Below, in pieces: positions 35,745 through 47,348 of a stretch of DNA of 64,000 nucleotides. The position numbers were made by a program, and so were the translations under genes. Under the pieces are notes generated by a model. The model was given only the letters and a program-made list of their open reading frames with translations, made no database searches and was not told where the DNA came from. Within the stretch, counting starts at the first letter, position 1. Each line of letters begins with the position of its first letter. The DNA is from Limonium bicolor (Eukaryota > Streptophyta > Magnoliopsida > Caryophyllales > Plumbaginaceae): assembly GCA_023374045.1 (NCBI GenBank), contig CM041783.1, positions 123,071,503-123,135,502 of the forward strand. The letters run 5' to 3'.

Positions 35745-36042
35745 TCAAGGCGGCCTTGCTAGGTCCCGACCCCTTCCCCTCTGGGAATCAGTGTGCCTCT
35801 GATCTGTGGGTGGCTGATTAGCCATCTTCGGGCCATCAATAGCTGCTGTGGCCTTACCCTTCCACTGTCCTCTGGGCTTGTTTGACTCTGTCTGTTGGGG
35901 TTCGGTCATCTTCGTGGTCACGGTGACCCCACTTCTCGCAGTACGACACTGCACCTCATTTCCCTTGCAGTCCTTGCCGGGTGGTCTCCATTGCACCACT
36001 TACAGTAATAGTGGCGCTCCGGTCCAGAGCCCGTGCTAGCTG

Positions 36043-36119
36043 CTAACACAATACACACTCAGTACTTGTTTCACAACTTATCAACATACACTTCACTTAT
36101 CACACAAGATTAAAATTAC
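36043..36119 (-). other. predicted intron in gag of C (77 bp)
   Basis: Minus strand: CTAAGG/GTAATT donor and TTGTGTTAG/CAGC acceptor flank AT-rich sequence, with coding-like GC-rich DNA on both sides. Confidence 0.55.
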
Positions 36120-36378
36120 CCTTAGGTGGGTAAGAGCGTAGGGGCTTCGCCGCATAAGCATATGTGAGCTTCAGTGGCTCCTCAGCTGTGGTGGTTTGGG
36201 CTTGGCCCTTGTCACCCTGGTGCTGACTCTTCTGGGGCTGGGGATAAGGTTTCTTCTTCTTCTTTCCTCCCCCGTACCCCTGCGACTCTGGCCCTCGCTC
36301 GTGGCCTTGCGCTTGTGCGCATTCTCCTCGTCCCTCAGACGGACGGTGATCTCCACCTTAGCAGCGGCATGATAGCAC

Positions 36379-36485
36379 TCCTGAATTTAGGATGGTCAGT
36401 CATGCCCCGCAATACATACTCACAAACTCACATTAATACTCACTTGTAGACTACACATATTCACATCACTCTTTATTTAAATTAC
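36379..36485 (-). other. predicted intron in gag of C (107 bp)
   Basis: Minus strand: CTTGCAG/GTAATT donor and AAATTCAG/GAGTGC acceptor. The intervening DNA is AT-rich with stops in all frames, and gag-like coding sequence resumes after it. Confidence 0.6.
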
Positions 36486-37354
36486 CTGCAAGGTAGTATA
36501 CTCAGCTGGCCCCATCCCATAGCGAAGACGGTGGCTGAGACCGTTATAGAAACGGTTTACCAGCACCCGGTTCGAGTATCCCAGGTCCGGTAACAGGTGG
36601 ACAAGGCCGGTGAAGGCAGTGTAATACTCATCAACCGACACCTTGTCCCCCTGCCTCAGACTATCCAGCTCAAGGCGCTTGGCCTCTTGAACGTGCACAG
36701 GGTAGTATTTGGCTCGCAGTAGAGCCGTGTACTCCCTCCATCCAAACTGAGGATCCGCCATCCGGTCCTCTCTCACAAGCTTCCACCAGTTTTGTGCCGA
36801 ACCCTTCAGGTAGTAAGCGGCAAGACGGACCTTAGCCTCTGCGGTACAGCCAAGGTCTCGTAGGCGGTCTCCAACTCGGAGATGTACGCCTCCAGCTTAC
36901 GTGGGTCGGTCTCCCCATGAAATGAAGGGGGTCTCAGTCTGCCAATGCCTTGACCCAGTTGGTCTCTCGTGGCGGTGGCGGTGGTGGTTGAACTCCGGGC
37001 ATTGCCCCTGCTGTATCGCAGCTACAAGCTGGGGTACCATCTGGGCTACAGCGGCTGCTACAGCCTCAGCCATAACCTGGCCGTAGTATTCTCGCCCTGG
37101 TCACCCACATTACCGTACCACTTCCGCGGCCTCTACCACGCGGTCTACCTGCCATCTGTATTCACATGAATATTCATTAGCAATATGCTTGCACACTTAT
37201 CGGTCCAACGGTTGTAACGCTTCCCGACAATAAGGTATCTCCACACTTAGTTAGTGGTTAACCTTTCCATAATGTTCACTGAAGTAACTGTAGTTAAGTC
37301 TCCTAACTCGGTATATTCCTAAGCTCGGTATTCTAGTCATCAGAGCGATACTTC

Positions 37355-37366
37355 GCTCTGATACCA
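37355..37366 (-). other. primer-binding site of C
   Basis: Minus strand tggtatcagagc, five bases from the LTR end, complementary to the 3' end of plant initiator Met-tRNA. Confidence 0.92.
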
Positions 37367-37371
37367 CTTTT

Positions 37372-40300
37372 TGTAACACCCCTACTACGCACATGTCACT
37401 AAATGAAATCGCAGCGGAAATAATTAACTAAACAGTAACTAACGCTTCAGTGCTACAACGCCGTCAACCACCCACGTGGTTGACAAGGCAGAATAAATAC
37501 AAGTGTACCGGTCTGATGATCAGACTCCCGAGCATAAAACTAAAACCATAAATACACATATACAATACCGAGTGTTTACATATTTTCACTGTAACACATC
37601 ACTGTAACTGCAACAACCAAATATATATACGCCACGGGAGCACAGGCGCATCCCGGGCCATCATCCCAAAAGTATACAAAAGTAAATCACATCCTAGGAT
37701 CTAGAGCCACTCCGCTTCTTCGATCCTCATCCTGCAGTAAAAGAATTGGATCCCCCGAGGGGGTCAGCAACCCTTGGCTGGTATGGTAACGCGCAGCCCA
37801 TCGGCTACCGGGATACGCGCAACTAATTGTCATGATAACATGGCATTCATTTATATACATAACATACATACATAACATGTGGCATAGCATCAATAGTGCA
37901 CAGCACAACAACATACACAGTGGATCTTCGTTCCACAATAACAAACCACAAGGGTCAAATAACACAAGAGCCTAGAGAGTGATTCACTCTCATGTTAAGC
38001 TCGTTAAACACACTCATTACCGTTCTGTTAGACGAACGAGTAACTTAAGTCACAGATGGTTCGGGTTTAGTGACCCGAACACACCACACAAACACATGTT
38101 CCCACTAAACCGATCATAAGTCAGAATAGGTAAGCTTTGGAAGAAGCTAGCGGGAGATCGAACGCCAAATTAAGGAGAACAATCTTAACACATAAGAGTC
38201 GAATCTGATTCAGATATCTACTCTTAACTTACATGCATGACCGGACAACCGGATTCCTCACTTCCCAGTTAACACTTGTTAGAAGTTCATAGTGGAACTT
38301 AACAACCAAACACAATAGGTGGTAAGTCATGTTAGACACACACAAGGGAAATGAGTCACAACATAACATCACAATAATATGAACAACTGTAAACTCATTA
38401 CATGTTTAAATCTTATAACGTCATAACACACAGAAAAACATACAACACACAAGCCGGTGTAAACCGGTAGGCAACAGACTGCAAGAAAACCATACCTTGG
38501 TCCTTGCCTTGATTTGTTTCCACCGTAGGTCACTCCTATACATGATTCAAGAATGTCGGTTAATTAACTTACTTAACCTCCAAATTTACTAAGTATTTAA
38601 CATGATTGTATGACATGTTTAATGTCTAACTTACCCTAGGTTACCTTCATTATACACCCTAGGGTTAACTACATAAGTCACATTCTTTTCTGTTTTTTTT
38701 TTAAATTTTGGTATGTCCGACCCACCGTCCGACCCACAACTGGGTCGGACCCTTCCAGTGGTTTTCGGGTCTGAAGAACCTTACCATGTCCGACCCATGT
38801 CCGACCCAACCTTCTGGGTCGGACCATTCCAGAGACATGTCCGACCCAAGTCCGACTCACTAGACTGGGTCGGACCATTACAGAGAACTTCATCGACTTC
38901 AGAACATACACGTCCGACCGACCCATGTCCGACCCACCCTTCTGGGTCGGACCATTACAGAACATTTCACCGCCTTACAAACATGCCCGTCCGACCCACG
39001 TCCGACTCACTCGACTGGGTCGGACCATTCCAGAAACATTTTCCCTCCTTTGAAATATGACCGTCCGACCCATGTCCGACCCACCCTTTTGGGTCGGACC
39101 ATTACAGAACACTTTCCTAACGTCTAACAGAGGCTGTCCGACCCAAAACTGGGTCGGACCCCTGGGTCGGACGTCCTCTAAACTTACCCAAATTTTGTCA
39201 AATCTTCACCAAACTTCTCCTAATGCCTCTTAATGCTTCCTAACAACATTTGGTACCCTTATATCCACATACAACATCCATGAAACTCATTTTCTAATTC
39301 CTTAAGCCTTTACTTATTTCTTTGTAAAATTCCTTAACACTTACAACATTTTATACTAGGTTTCTAAATGGTGTTTCTCACCTATGATAACTACTATCCC
39401 AAAATGCTTTCTCCTCATCTTAACATCATCTCTTAAGCATTATTTCTCACAACTAACTCCTTATGTCATTCTTGAAATTCTTTTCCAAGTTTACACTTTC
39501 TCCTTATTTTACCAAAGTTTGCCTAAGTCTTTATCTAAGTCCAAAATGACTTTGGTACATACTAAAACCTCAAGCTCATGCCTAAGTCCTTGTGACATCC
39601 TAAATCACCTTAATGCATGTTTCCTTACACAAGAACAACACTTAACCATCTAAACACCTCTTAACTTATCAAACTCATTTTAAACTCCTAGAACTTCACA
39701 TTTATTACCTAAATTTCGACATAGATTCTCCTAGAACATTACTAAACCAAAACACATTGTTTTTACCAACAAACAACCAAGAACACTAAAATCCATCAAG
39801 CACTTATTATACACAAACTCACTCATAAAGCACTACATCACAATATAGTGCATAATTTAAATTGCATGGCACTTAGGCCCTTAAATGACATGGCTCTTAG
39901 GCCCTTAAGATGCATAAATCATAAACACTGAATTTCCACAATATATTTGCCTTTGACCTGCAAATACACTCAACAACACATATGCCTTTTACTAAGCTCT
40001 TGGAACACTTTACTAAGTCATTCACCATTTGCTCTTTAGGTAGTTTTAACAAGCATTATAAGCTCATTTCTCCTAAGGCATTAAACAACATTAGGTTAGT
40101 AGATTTACCTCTTTTCCAAATAACTTCTTTCTTGTTTCCTTTAAAAACCGGTAGGGTATTTGATTCTTTGACAAGTTCTAAACAATATACAAACATTATA
40201 ATGAGTATTCAAGCTATAAGCTTCATCTCATTGTAAACCCTAATTTTACATTGTTTCAAAAACATTAATGTAGTTGTTTTACCTTGCTCTTTGAGAGAGT

Positions 40301-41388
40301 TTGAATATCTAACAAGAGAGGACTCCACCTAGTCCATGAAGGTTGGAATGAAGCTAGAACAAGGTCACACAAAGAGCTCCTTCAATATGTATTTTCGGTC
40401 ACAACAAAACATGAAGGAAATGAAGTTTTTTTTGAGATTCCTTACCTAGAAGCAAAGGAGAGTAACAATATGTAAAAATACAAGCTCAAGCTCCTTCAAT
40501 GGTGGAACTCCATGGCACCGAAATGGTGGTCTTGGAATTTTAAGAAGATAGAATGAAGAGCTTGATGAGAGGAAGAGATTGGTGGTGTTTGTTTTTGATT
40601 TGAACAAGTGAGCTAGATTTTACAAGAGATCAAAGAAGAGGTTTAATGGAGGTGGTGTGGTATTACCGTGGAAGAGAAGGAAGAAGAGGGTTGAGAGAGT
40701 GTGGAGCCGTGTGAACAAGGAAGGAAATGAGAGAATGAGATAGAATTACTTTTTGAAGATATTTGTAGTAAAGTAAAAGTAGTTTATTTACTTATCATTA
40801 CTATAATACATTAATAAGAGAGTGGTGAGTCACCACACTTAAGAAAACCGGCCCCCATTTATATAGGGGTAATATAGTCTTTATTTGTCAATTTAATTAC
40901 TTATACAAACATATGTTACAAAATAGCTTATAAAAATCACTATTCATGAAAACAAGGCACATAGAAGTGAAATTTTTGATTTCCCATTAATATAGACATC
41001 CAAATGTGATATTATATAGTACACATATATATTTAAGAGTAATGATGGACATCTAGCCACTCAAAACTCATTTACAAGACAATTTTTCAAAAATGTGCTT
41101 TAAGACTCCTTAAAGCACATTTTGTGTTTAAACTTGTTTTCAAGCTTGGTTTTCTTTGGTAATTGGTTTAATATGTTCATTAGTGTATAAATGAGGTCTT
41201 GGTAAGTTCATTAGGTCTTAACCAAGTTTATCCCAAGCTTAGAGCACATTTTGGCTCTTATTGACTTTAAAGCACATTTTGTGTTTTCTTTTGTTTAAAT
41301 TTGTTTACTAATGTTTCTAAGACTCTTTTTAGTCTTAATACACCATATTTAAGTATTTAAACAATATATTAAGGTTTGGGGTATTTCA
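37372..41388 (-). repeat. 5' LTR of C (4017 bp)
   Basis: The partner of 26867-30910, with the same ends and order of blocks and small indels mainly in homopolymers and short repeats. No gene inside. Confidence 0.93.
38712..39175. repeat. palindrome array in the 5' LTR of C
   Basis: The same gtccgaccca...tgggtcggac array as in the other LTR, but with one additional gtccgaccca arm near 39070 and an extra gaccga near 38915. The array thus changed between the two LTRs since insertion. Confidence 0.92.
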
Positions 41389-41917
41389 ATGGCGGTTTCA
41401 CATTACTTCCTTAGGTTGTAGCCTTTCTCTAGAGGATTCACGCAATTACCGCTCCATAGGCCCTATAATAACAAGTGATATCCCCACTCTAAGGTAGTGG
41501 TTCATTCTCCACCGTTTCTCTTATGCCCTTATGCATAGGTATGCAACGTTTAAATCTATGAGTTGTAGTTAGTTTTCCGGCTTACAAGCCACTTTGCCTA
41601 AAGCCATGCTTTGTGCGGCTGTTTATACAAGTTTTTACTTCTCCGTACACCATTAAATGGTTTGGAGGTATTGTTGGGCTCTTTGACATAGCTGTCTCAT
41701 CACGCTTCTGTACCTGGAAGGCCCTTTAAGTATCGTGATATTAATTCATGCCCTTTGACAATTTAGGGTAGCCCGTGTTACTTGGGATCCCTTCGGGTTC
41801 TACCCGAGTGTTCGCTTTAACACTTGTGTTCTCAACACAATTTCTCGTTTAACTACTATTGATTTCGGCACCCTCCACGGATTGCTCCTTGGTGTTACTG
41901 AGTTGTGCGATTACATC
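41389..41917 (-). mobile_element. piece of element E between C and D
   Basis: CT-rich DNA without recognisable coding sequence, of the same character as 21464-22404. It ends in acatc (41913-41917), the left target duplication of D. Confidence 0.5.
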
Positions 41918-44114
41918 TGTTATAACCCGCATAGTTGCAACATTATATTATATCTGGCTTATGTAATGATCTAAGATGGATTGCATTATGATTGTCAGTT
42001 GGGACTTCGGCGGTATTGTTTTGATTGATGAGGGCAAGGAAGTCATTGCTTAAAACAATTAAGTTAATTGTTTTCTTTAATTAATAAGGAAAGGGAGCCT
42101 TATTTAATTATAAATCTTCTAATTGTTTTACATTACGATCAGTTTTCCTCCACTAGTTCCATCGTGCGTTCAGAACATCGACTTCCATTCTTCTCTCTCT
42201 CTGTTCTCTCTCTTGCTGAGGATCGTGAAGGCTGCTGCTACAATCGGATTGGAGGGTTTTGCTGCTGCATTTCTCTGATCGATTCAGGTATGTATTCAAG
42301 AATTCGGGACTGCGTTGGTGGTTTTCTTCTCTCTCTGTTTTCTGATTTTGAGCCGTGGTACATGATTAAATCAGAAGGATTCGTTGCTGTTGAGTTGTGA
42401 TTGTGCGGGCTGTGGAACTGCTCAGATTGTGGAGTTTATTCACTTCCGAAATCAGGTTGGTGTTGCAGATTTTGGGGTTTGGATAATCTAGGGTTCTTCA
42501 TTTCAGTTTCTGATTTTTGTGTCAATTGGTTTGGTTAATCAGTGGCTGTTGATCTATCCGGATTGTTGCTCTGCGTGGATTGTGGCTGCTGCCTCAGTTC
42601 GTTGGTGTTTTTGCTGATAAACGAGGTAGGTGGTTACTCGATTCGGTTTGGAAGTTCAGCCATGGGGATTACAATGTTTCTGTTTTGGGTGTGAATTCTG
42701 TTTGTGTTGTCTATTTGGTTGCGTTTTGGAATGGTTAAAACCCCATGGTTCTCTGTTTTTCTCTGTGATTGGTGTGTGTATCAATTTGGCAATTCGTGAT
42801 GATGTTTTTGCACAAGTTTCTGCTCTGCTCGTCTTCTGGAAAATGCAGTTTTCGCACTGTCCGAACTTCCGTCCGAGCTTTGAAGTTCGGACAGTGCGTT
42901 TTGCTCTATTGATTTTCAAAGTTCGGGGCATGTCCGAACATAATCCGAACTTTGATGTCGGACACGCCCTTGGGTTCTCCTGATTTTAGTTCGACCTGTG
43001 TCCGAACTTGGACGTCCGGACACAAGGTCGGACCTTCCGCGTAACTCTTTTCCATAACCCGTTCGAACATCAGTCCGAACATTGATGTTCGGACCTTCGA
43101 ATTCCTCTATCTGATTTCAATTCGACTTGTGTCCGAACATTGATGTCCGGACACAAGTTCGGACATTTGACAATCTCTGGTTTCCGAGTCTCGACTTGTG
43201 TCCGAACATCGACGTCCGGACACAAGTTCGGACACCCTCTGTTTTTCAGCGTAACTTCTTCGTTTGAACTTCGATTTGTGTGCCGTCTGCGGCGGTTGGG
43301 TCCCTTTATGACCTGTGCTACTGATTTATGAGTGTTTTGGCATATCTAATGCAATCTTGCTTCTGTTTAAGCAACCCTTCTGTTTTGGGACATTTCCAAT
43401 TGTTTCTGAGCCGTGAATGGCTGGGTCGAGCTATTCCGTGGTATGCAATGTAGACGTCGTTCTGAGTGTGGGTCTTCCCTTTCTGTTCTGTGGGGTGATG
43501 AACCTTTGGCTTTCGAGTCATTTCTGCAATTGCGAGAGACCTGGTATGGTCATAGGTCCTCGACCCTTCTGAGTGTGTGCATTGTGTCTTTTCCCTTTTC
43601 TGTTTAAGAGTTCGATTGTTTCTGAATTGGGAACCCTGAGTTCCCCTGTTCTGTTCTGGAAACTTCTGAGTATTGAGAATTGTGGATATAACGTTTATCT
43701 TCTCCTTTTTCTGATTTCAATTGTTTTGAGCGACCTTACTGATGACGGTCGCTGCTTACTGGGCATAGTTGTGTGCTCATTCCCCTACTTTTAACATTTT
43801 TACAGATTGATCAGCGAGGATCACTTATTCAGTTTCTGGAGCTTAGTTTATGTTATAGCTCATTTGTTATTTGATATTCTTACTCAGGCTTGTAGCCTTC
43901 GGGCCTTACTCTGTTAGACCTCTGTTTCTGTTTGGAACATGGATTTGGGATTTTGTATTTGCTTCCGCTATATTTGAATACTTTGGTTTACAATGTTTAT
44001 GTAACTCTGTTTTGGGCCTTTATTGCATTTGAGTGTTTTAGAGCCTTGCGTTATTGGTAGTAATACGCGGCGTGTAATACCCTTAACTCTTAGGCCGGTT
44101 TTAGGGGTGTTACA
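41918..44114 (+). repeat. 5' LTR of D (2197 bp)
   Basis: Reads tgttataaccc...gggtgttaca. It contains a CT-microsatellite near 42193, several non-coding open frames and the palindrome array 42857-43235. It is very similar to the 3' LTR. Confidence 0.95.
42857..43235. repeat. palindrome array in the 5' LTR of D (gtccgaac ... gttcggac)
   Basis: Five or six units of tgtccgaac-attgatgtc-cggacacaagttcggaca type, each forming a hairpin of about 30-45 bases, separated by 25-50 bases of coding-like but unrelated linker. Confidence 0.92.
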
Positions 44115-44237
44115 TTTAGTGGTATCAGAGCCAGGTTTGGCTTTCTTTAGGGTCTGTGGTTGTGTTTGCTTGTGTGAGGTTCAGTTGTGGCAATTGTTGA
44201 AGTGTGAGTCAGTTCTGACAAGTTTTGGATTTGTGTA
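44115..44237 (+). other. 5' leader of D, up to the B insertion
   Basis: Non-coding leader following the primer site. It ends in gtgta (44233-44237), which is repeated at 56657-56661 after element B. Confidence 0.8.
44120..44133 (+). other. primer-binding site of D
   Basis: tggtatcagagcca, five bases after the 5' LTR, complementary to plant initiator Met-tRNA. Confidence 0.93.
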
Positions 44238-44274
44238 TGAGAAGGGAAGAAATGGCGCCGGACCAAAGCAGGCA

Positions 44275-44470
44275 CGTAAAGCATCCTGCCGCTTTGGCCG
44301 GATGAGATTAAAGGCACGTAAAGCATCCGGCCGCTTTGGCCGGATGAGATTAAAGGCACATAAAGCATCCGGCCGCTTTGGCCGGATGAGATTAAAGGCA
44401 CGTAAAGCATCCGGCCGCTTTGGCCGAATGGGATTAAGGGCTTGTAGAGCATCCGGCCGCCTTAGTCGGA
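44275..44470. repeat. 42-bp tandem palindrome array in the LTR of B
   Basis: Four to five units of gcatccggccgctttggccggatgagattaaaggcacgtaaa-type sequence (written here as its core, catccggccgctttggccgg). Each unit carries a perfect or near-perfect inverted repeat around gcttt. The 3' LTR has the same units at 56125-56315 with small deletions. Confidence 0.92.
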
Positions 44471-44607
44471 TGAAAATGGGACTTAGGCAAAGCAAAACGT
44501 TACTCGACCGGCCGCTTGTGGTCGGTCAGAGGTACTAAAGAGGGGGTAGAACTGTACTTAAGCATGTAAAATACAGGCTGGCACCAAAGGGACCAGGCCC
44601 AAAAAAC

Positions 44608-44615
44608 TATAAATA
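44608..44615 (+). promoter_or_regulatory. TATA-like box in the LTR of B
   Basis: tataaata within a conserved block, about 220 bases before the LTR end. The same motif is in the 3' LTR at 56444-56451. A reasonable core promoter; the start site was not determined. Confidence 0.55.
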
Positions 44616-44831
44616 AGAGTGTACCCCCATGAAATAAGACACGGTTTTTGGCAATCAAACACACATCCGATTCTAATAGAAGCTCTCTTTCTCTCTCTCT
44701 ACTCTCACAAAGATTCTGGGTTCGAGATCAGGTAATGTAGGACCGAATGCCAGATCAGGCCATTTTAGGATAGATACATTGTTACATTGGGATCAGGTCG
44801 GATCCTGTTAGGATAGATACACTGTTTCATT

Positions 44832-44849
44832 TGGCGCCGTCTGTGGGAA
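44832..44849 (+). other. primer-binding site of B
   Basis: tggcgccgtctgtgggaa, two bases after the LTR. The tggcgccgt part fits the 3' end of plant tRNA-Asp; the rest does not, so the primer tRNA is uncertain. Confidence 0.8.
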
Positions 44850-44963
44850 ATCGAACAGCAAGAAGCAACCACGAGACCACCTGGAAAAGGGGAAGTAATC
44901 TGCGATGATTTATATCGAAAGATCTGAATTAATGACGTTTTTTGCAGGATTGAAACACGAAAG

Positions 44964-46347
44964 ATGGCTCCAAGATCAAGGAAAGCATCAAGGAACGCTG
45001 CTGAAGATAACAACCACTCCGAGGAAAGGATGAGTTCACAGATTCCAGAGGCCATCTCCAAGAAAGATCTAGAAGACATGCTGAAAGGATTGGTCAGATC
45101 CATTGACGAAAAAATAGTAGAGGGAAATGAGACTTTGCAGCAGGAATTGATGCAAAGGGACGAGGAGTACCAAAGAAAATGGGACGAGATGACGGAGGCA
45201 ATTGAGCAATTGAAAAACAGAGACTCCAAAGGTAGCAATGGGGAGGAAAGTAAGGATAGAAAGCGCAATTCAATTGTCGACGAAGAAGAGATGGAGGAAG
45301 ATGATCAAATAGATATGAGCTTGTACCCCTTCTCAGAGCGGATAAGGAAGGCGAAACTCCCGCCGCACTTTGTCGCCCCGGCAATTGAGAAATATACGGG
45401 ACTGGAGATCCTGCTCAGCATATCAAAAAATTCATGTTCGCCATGAACACTCAGGGGATTAGCTCCCTCGCCCTCTGCAATCTGTTCCCCGGAACACTTT
45501 CAAAAAGAGCATTGGGATGGATCTCCACGAGACCGGCTCAGTCCATCACGAGCTTCAAACAATTGACTGAAGATTTCCAGCAATATTTTGCTGCGAGTAA
45601 GAGGGTTAAAAGAAACAATAGAGTTGATGGACATTAAACAGCGAAAAGGAGAAACCGTGAAGGAATACAGTGAGCGTTTCCATAAGAAGGTCGCAGAGAT
45701 CGACGATGTTGATGAAAAGATCTTGATTAAGGCCTTTGGAAATGGCCTAGCTCAACCTCGATTGGCTGGAAAAATCACGACGAAGGCGCCGAAAACTCAT
45801 GGAGAATTAGCTGAAATGATCCATGATTTTTTGAAATCTGAGATAGCCGAGAACAAGGCTAGAGAGTGGCCGATAGCTTCAAAGCCGCAGGGGTACCAGA
45901 GAAGAAGGAAGGACTCGGGGGAAATGCCGGAAGAGGAGGGTCAAGGTACAAGCCATATTATGGCAGGTCAACCGCCGGATCTTCCTCTCAGGGGTCGCAG
46001 CACCAGGGGCAAAGACTGTTGTCTACATTGACCCAGGGAAATATGCCGCTGCAGTAAGAGAGGGTTACCTTCCTCCGCCAAGGAAGCCGCCGCAGGGAGA
46101 AATTCCGGTTGCATTCTGCGAATTCCATGGAAATCGCAGTCATCGGACTGTAAACTGTGCTACCCTGGCCAAAGAGCTCCGAGTCATTGAGGAGAATAAG
46201 AAGAAGGGAAAGCAGCAGGCCGGAATGCAAAGGCAGTATGGCGGTCAACAGAGCAACGCCCAGAATGTATCGCAAGGGCGGCAGGAGGAAGAGGCTCATC
46301 CCAGGCTTAACCCTGGCAAGTCGGTGGGTATGATAACAGGTCTGTAA
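44964..46347 (+). pseudogene. gag of B
   Basis: The start MAPRSRKASRNAAED at 44964 is followed by a Glu/Lys-rich helical segment, the capsid core (MSLYPFSERIRKAKLPPHF, FAMNTQGISSLALCNLFPG), and the knuckle CEFHGNRSHRTVNC near 46120-46160, with the stop at 46345-46347. One-base changes near 45395, 45610 and 45868 shift the frame. It retains a segment (about 45725-45770) that A has lost. The stop codon overlaps a GTAAGG splice donor. Confidence 0.92.
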
Positions 46348-46570
46348 GGAAAGTAAAGGTTCTTCCCTTTTTCGGTTCAGACAAAAGGACTTCTCAGGAA
46401 GCAAGGATAGTCATAGGTTGTTTTCTTAAAAATCAAGCATATAAGAATGAGTTGTCAAAAATCCTGCTACGAAATAAAAAGAGTAGAATCTTCATTTTTG
46501 CGCATTATTGTTTACAGCGTACATTTTCTCCACATTCTGTTTACAGCAAAACCCCCTCTTTTCTAAAAAG
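46344..46570 (+). other. predicted gag-pol intron of B (227 bp)
   Basis: The donor GGTCT/GTAAGG overlaps the gag stop, and the acceptor is ccccctcttttctaaaaag/gaaaag. The exon phase is 2 on both sides, so removal fuses gag to the open pol frame without a stop. A has the same layout (8468-8760). Confidence 0.65.
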
Positions 46571-47348
46571 GAAAAGAGAAAGGAGGCTAACAAAACTTTC
46601 TTTAAGAAAACTCACAGGGCTGTTTTCGGAGGTAGGACCACTAACTCCTAACGAAAGGAAAAGGCACATTCACCAAGTGCATCAAGAACTCCCAGAAAGG
46701 AAGGTTGCCAGAAAAGAAGACTTTCCTCCAATTTTCTTCTCCGACGAAGATGAAGATGGAGTCCTATACCCACACAACGATCCACTTGTCATTCGTGCAC
46801 AAGTAAATGATCGGATGATGGAGGGAATTCTAATCGATAGTGGGGCCGGAGCAAATGTCATATCAGCCGAAGCAGTTAAGAAGCTGGAGGTGCCTGAGGA
46901 CCAGATCAAGCCTTATTCGGCGGTCCTAGGAGGATTTGTGGGAGGTGTCTCTACCACATCTTCCGGCAGTATAGACTTCACAATGACCCTGGGCCAAGGA
47001 GATGAGAGGAGAACAGAGAGGCTCACAGCTTTTATTGTGCCAGGTCTTTCTGGATATAACATGTACCTCGGGAGGCCAGGGATCAATGCTTTCAAAGCCA
47101 TCCACAGCACTCATCACTTAAAAATGAAGTACTTAACCTCAAGTGGGAAGGTAGTCACGATAAGAGGAAGCCAAAAGATGGCCCGAATGTGTGAAGTCCG
47201 TATCATGGACAGCCTTCCTAGTGAGGAGGTGGTCAAAACTGTGGGATCAGACAAGGAGTTCAAGGGAAGGTTACCTTCCTCCTCAGGACCGGATCAAGAG
47301 AGGAAGAATGCCGAACAGCCCAAGATCCCCCCAGAGAGGTACATTTAA
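46571..47348 (+). pseudogene. aspartic protease of B
   Basis: The frame is open from the predicted splice acceptor to 47348. Active site LIDSGAGANVIS, flap-like GGFVGGVSTTSSGSIDFTM, and the C-terminal LGRPGINAFKAIH are present. Acidic segment FFSDEDEDGVLYPHNDPLV lies upstream. It ends in a frameshift at about 47340 before RT; in A the same region is continuous. Protease itself looks intact. Confidence 0.9.

Larger units (their letters stand above)
35745..37155 (-). pseudogene. gag of C with predicted introns
   Basis: The start ATG at 37155 (MAGRPRGRGRGSG) follows a splice-acceptor-like attcatgtgaatacag. The core segment at 36776-36477 has FGWREYTALLRAKYYP and a LDSLRQGDKVSVDEYYTAF stretch typical of plant gypsy capsids. 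The nucleocapsid region near 36000-35950 has a C-x2-C-x3-H-x4-C knuckle, reached only after a one-base shift. GT-AG introns are predicted at 36379-36485 and 36043-36119. Frameshifts near 37100 and 35960 disrupt it. Introns in gag are unusual for a chromovirus. Confidence 0.75.
26867..41388 (-). mobile_element. Ty3/gypsy chromovirus C (Tekay-like), 14.5 kb
   Basis: A complete element with LTRs at 26867-30910 and 37372-41388, polypurine tract next to the left LTR, Met-tRNA primer site next to the right LTR, and minus-strand gag, protease, RT, RNase H, integrase and chromodomain in order. The flanks CTGGC/ATGGC match in four of five bases. An AlkB-like dioxygenase sequence sits between gag and protease. 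The LTRs differ by scattered small changes only, so the insertion is fairly young. Two stop codons in the protease-pol region and several frameshifts in gag make it non-autonomous. Confidence 0.93.
44238..44829 (+). repeat. 5' LTR of B (592 bp)
   Basis: Reads tgagaaggg...cactgtttca. The U3 part holds a tandem array of ccggccgctttggccgg palindromes, followed by a TATA-like box, a CT-rich stretch and the primer site. Confidence 0.95.

Noticed and set aside
41389..41393. Perfect 5-bp target duplication for C
   Set aside because: The flanks are CTGGC and ATGGC; only four bases match, so it is reported as imperfect.
42068..42400. 110-codon frame in the D LTR, repeated at 61294-61575, as a conserved gene
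   Set aside because: It is conserved only because both LTRs are copies; no domain or codon pattern supports it.
44023..44538. 171-codon frame crossing the D LTR end and the B LTR
   Set aside because: It spans the boundary between two elements and reads through the 42-bp palindrome array.
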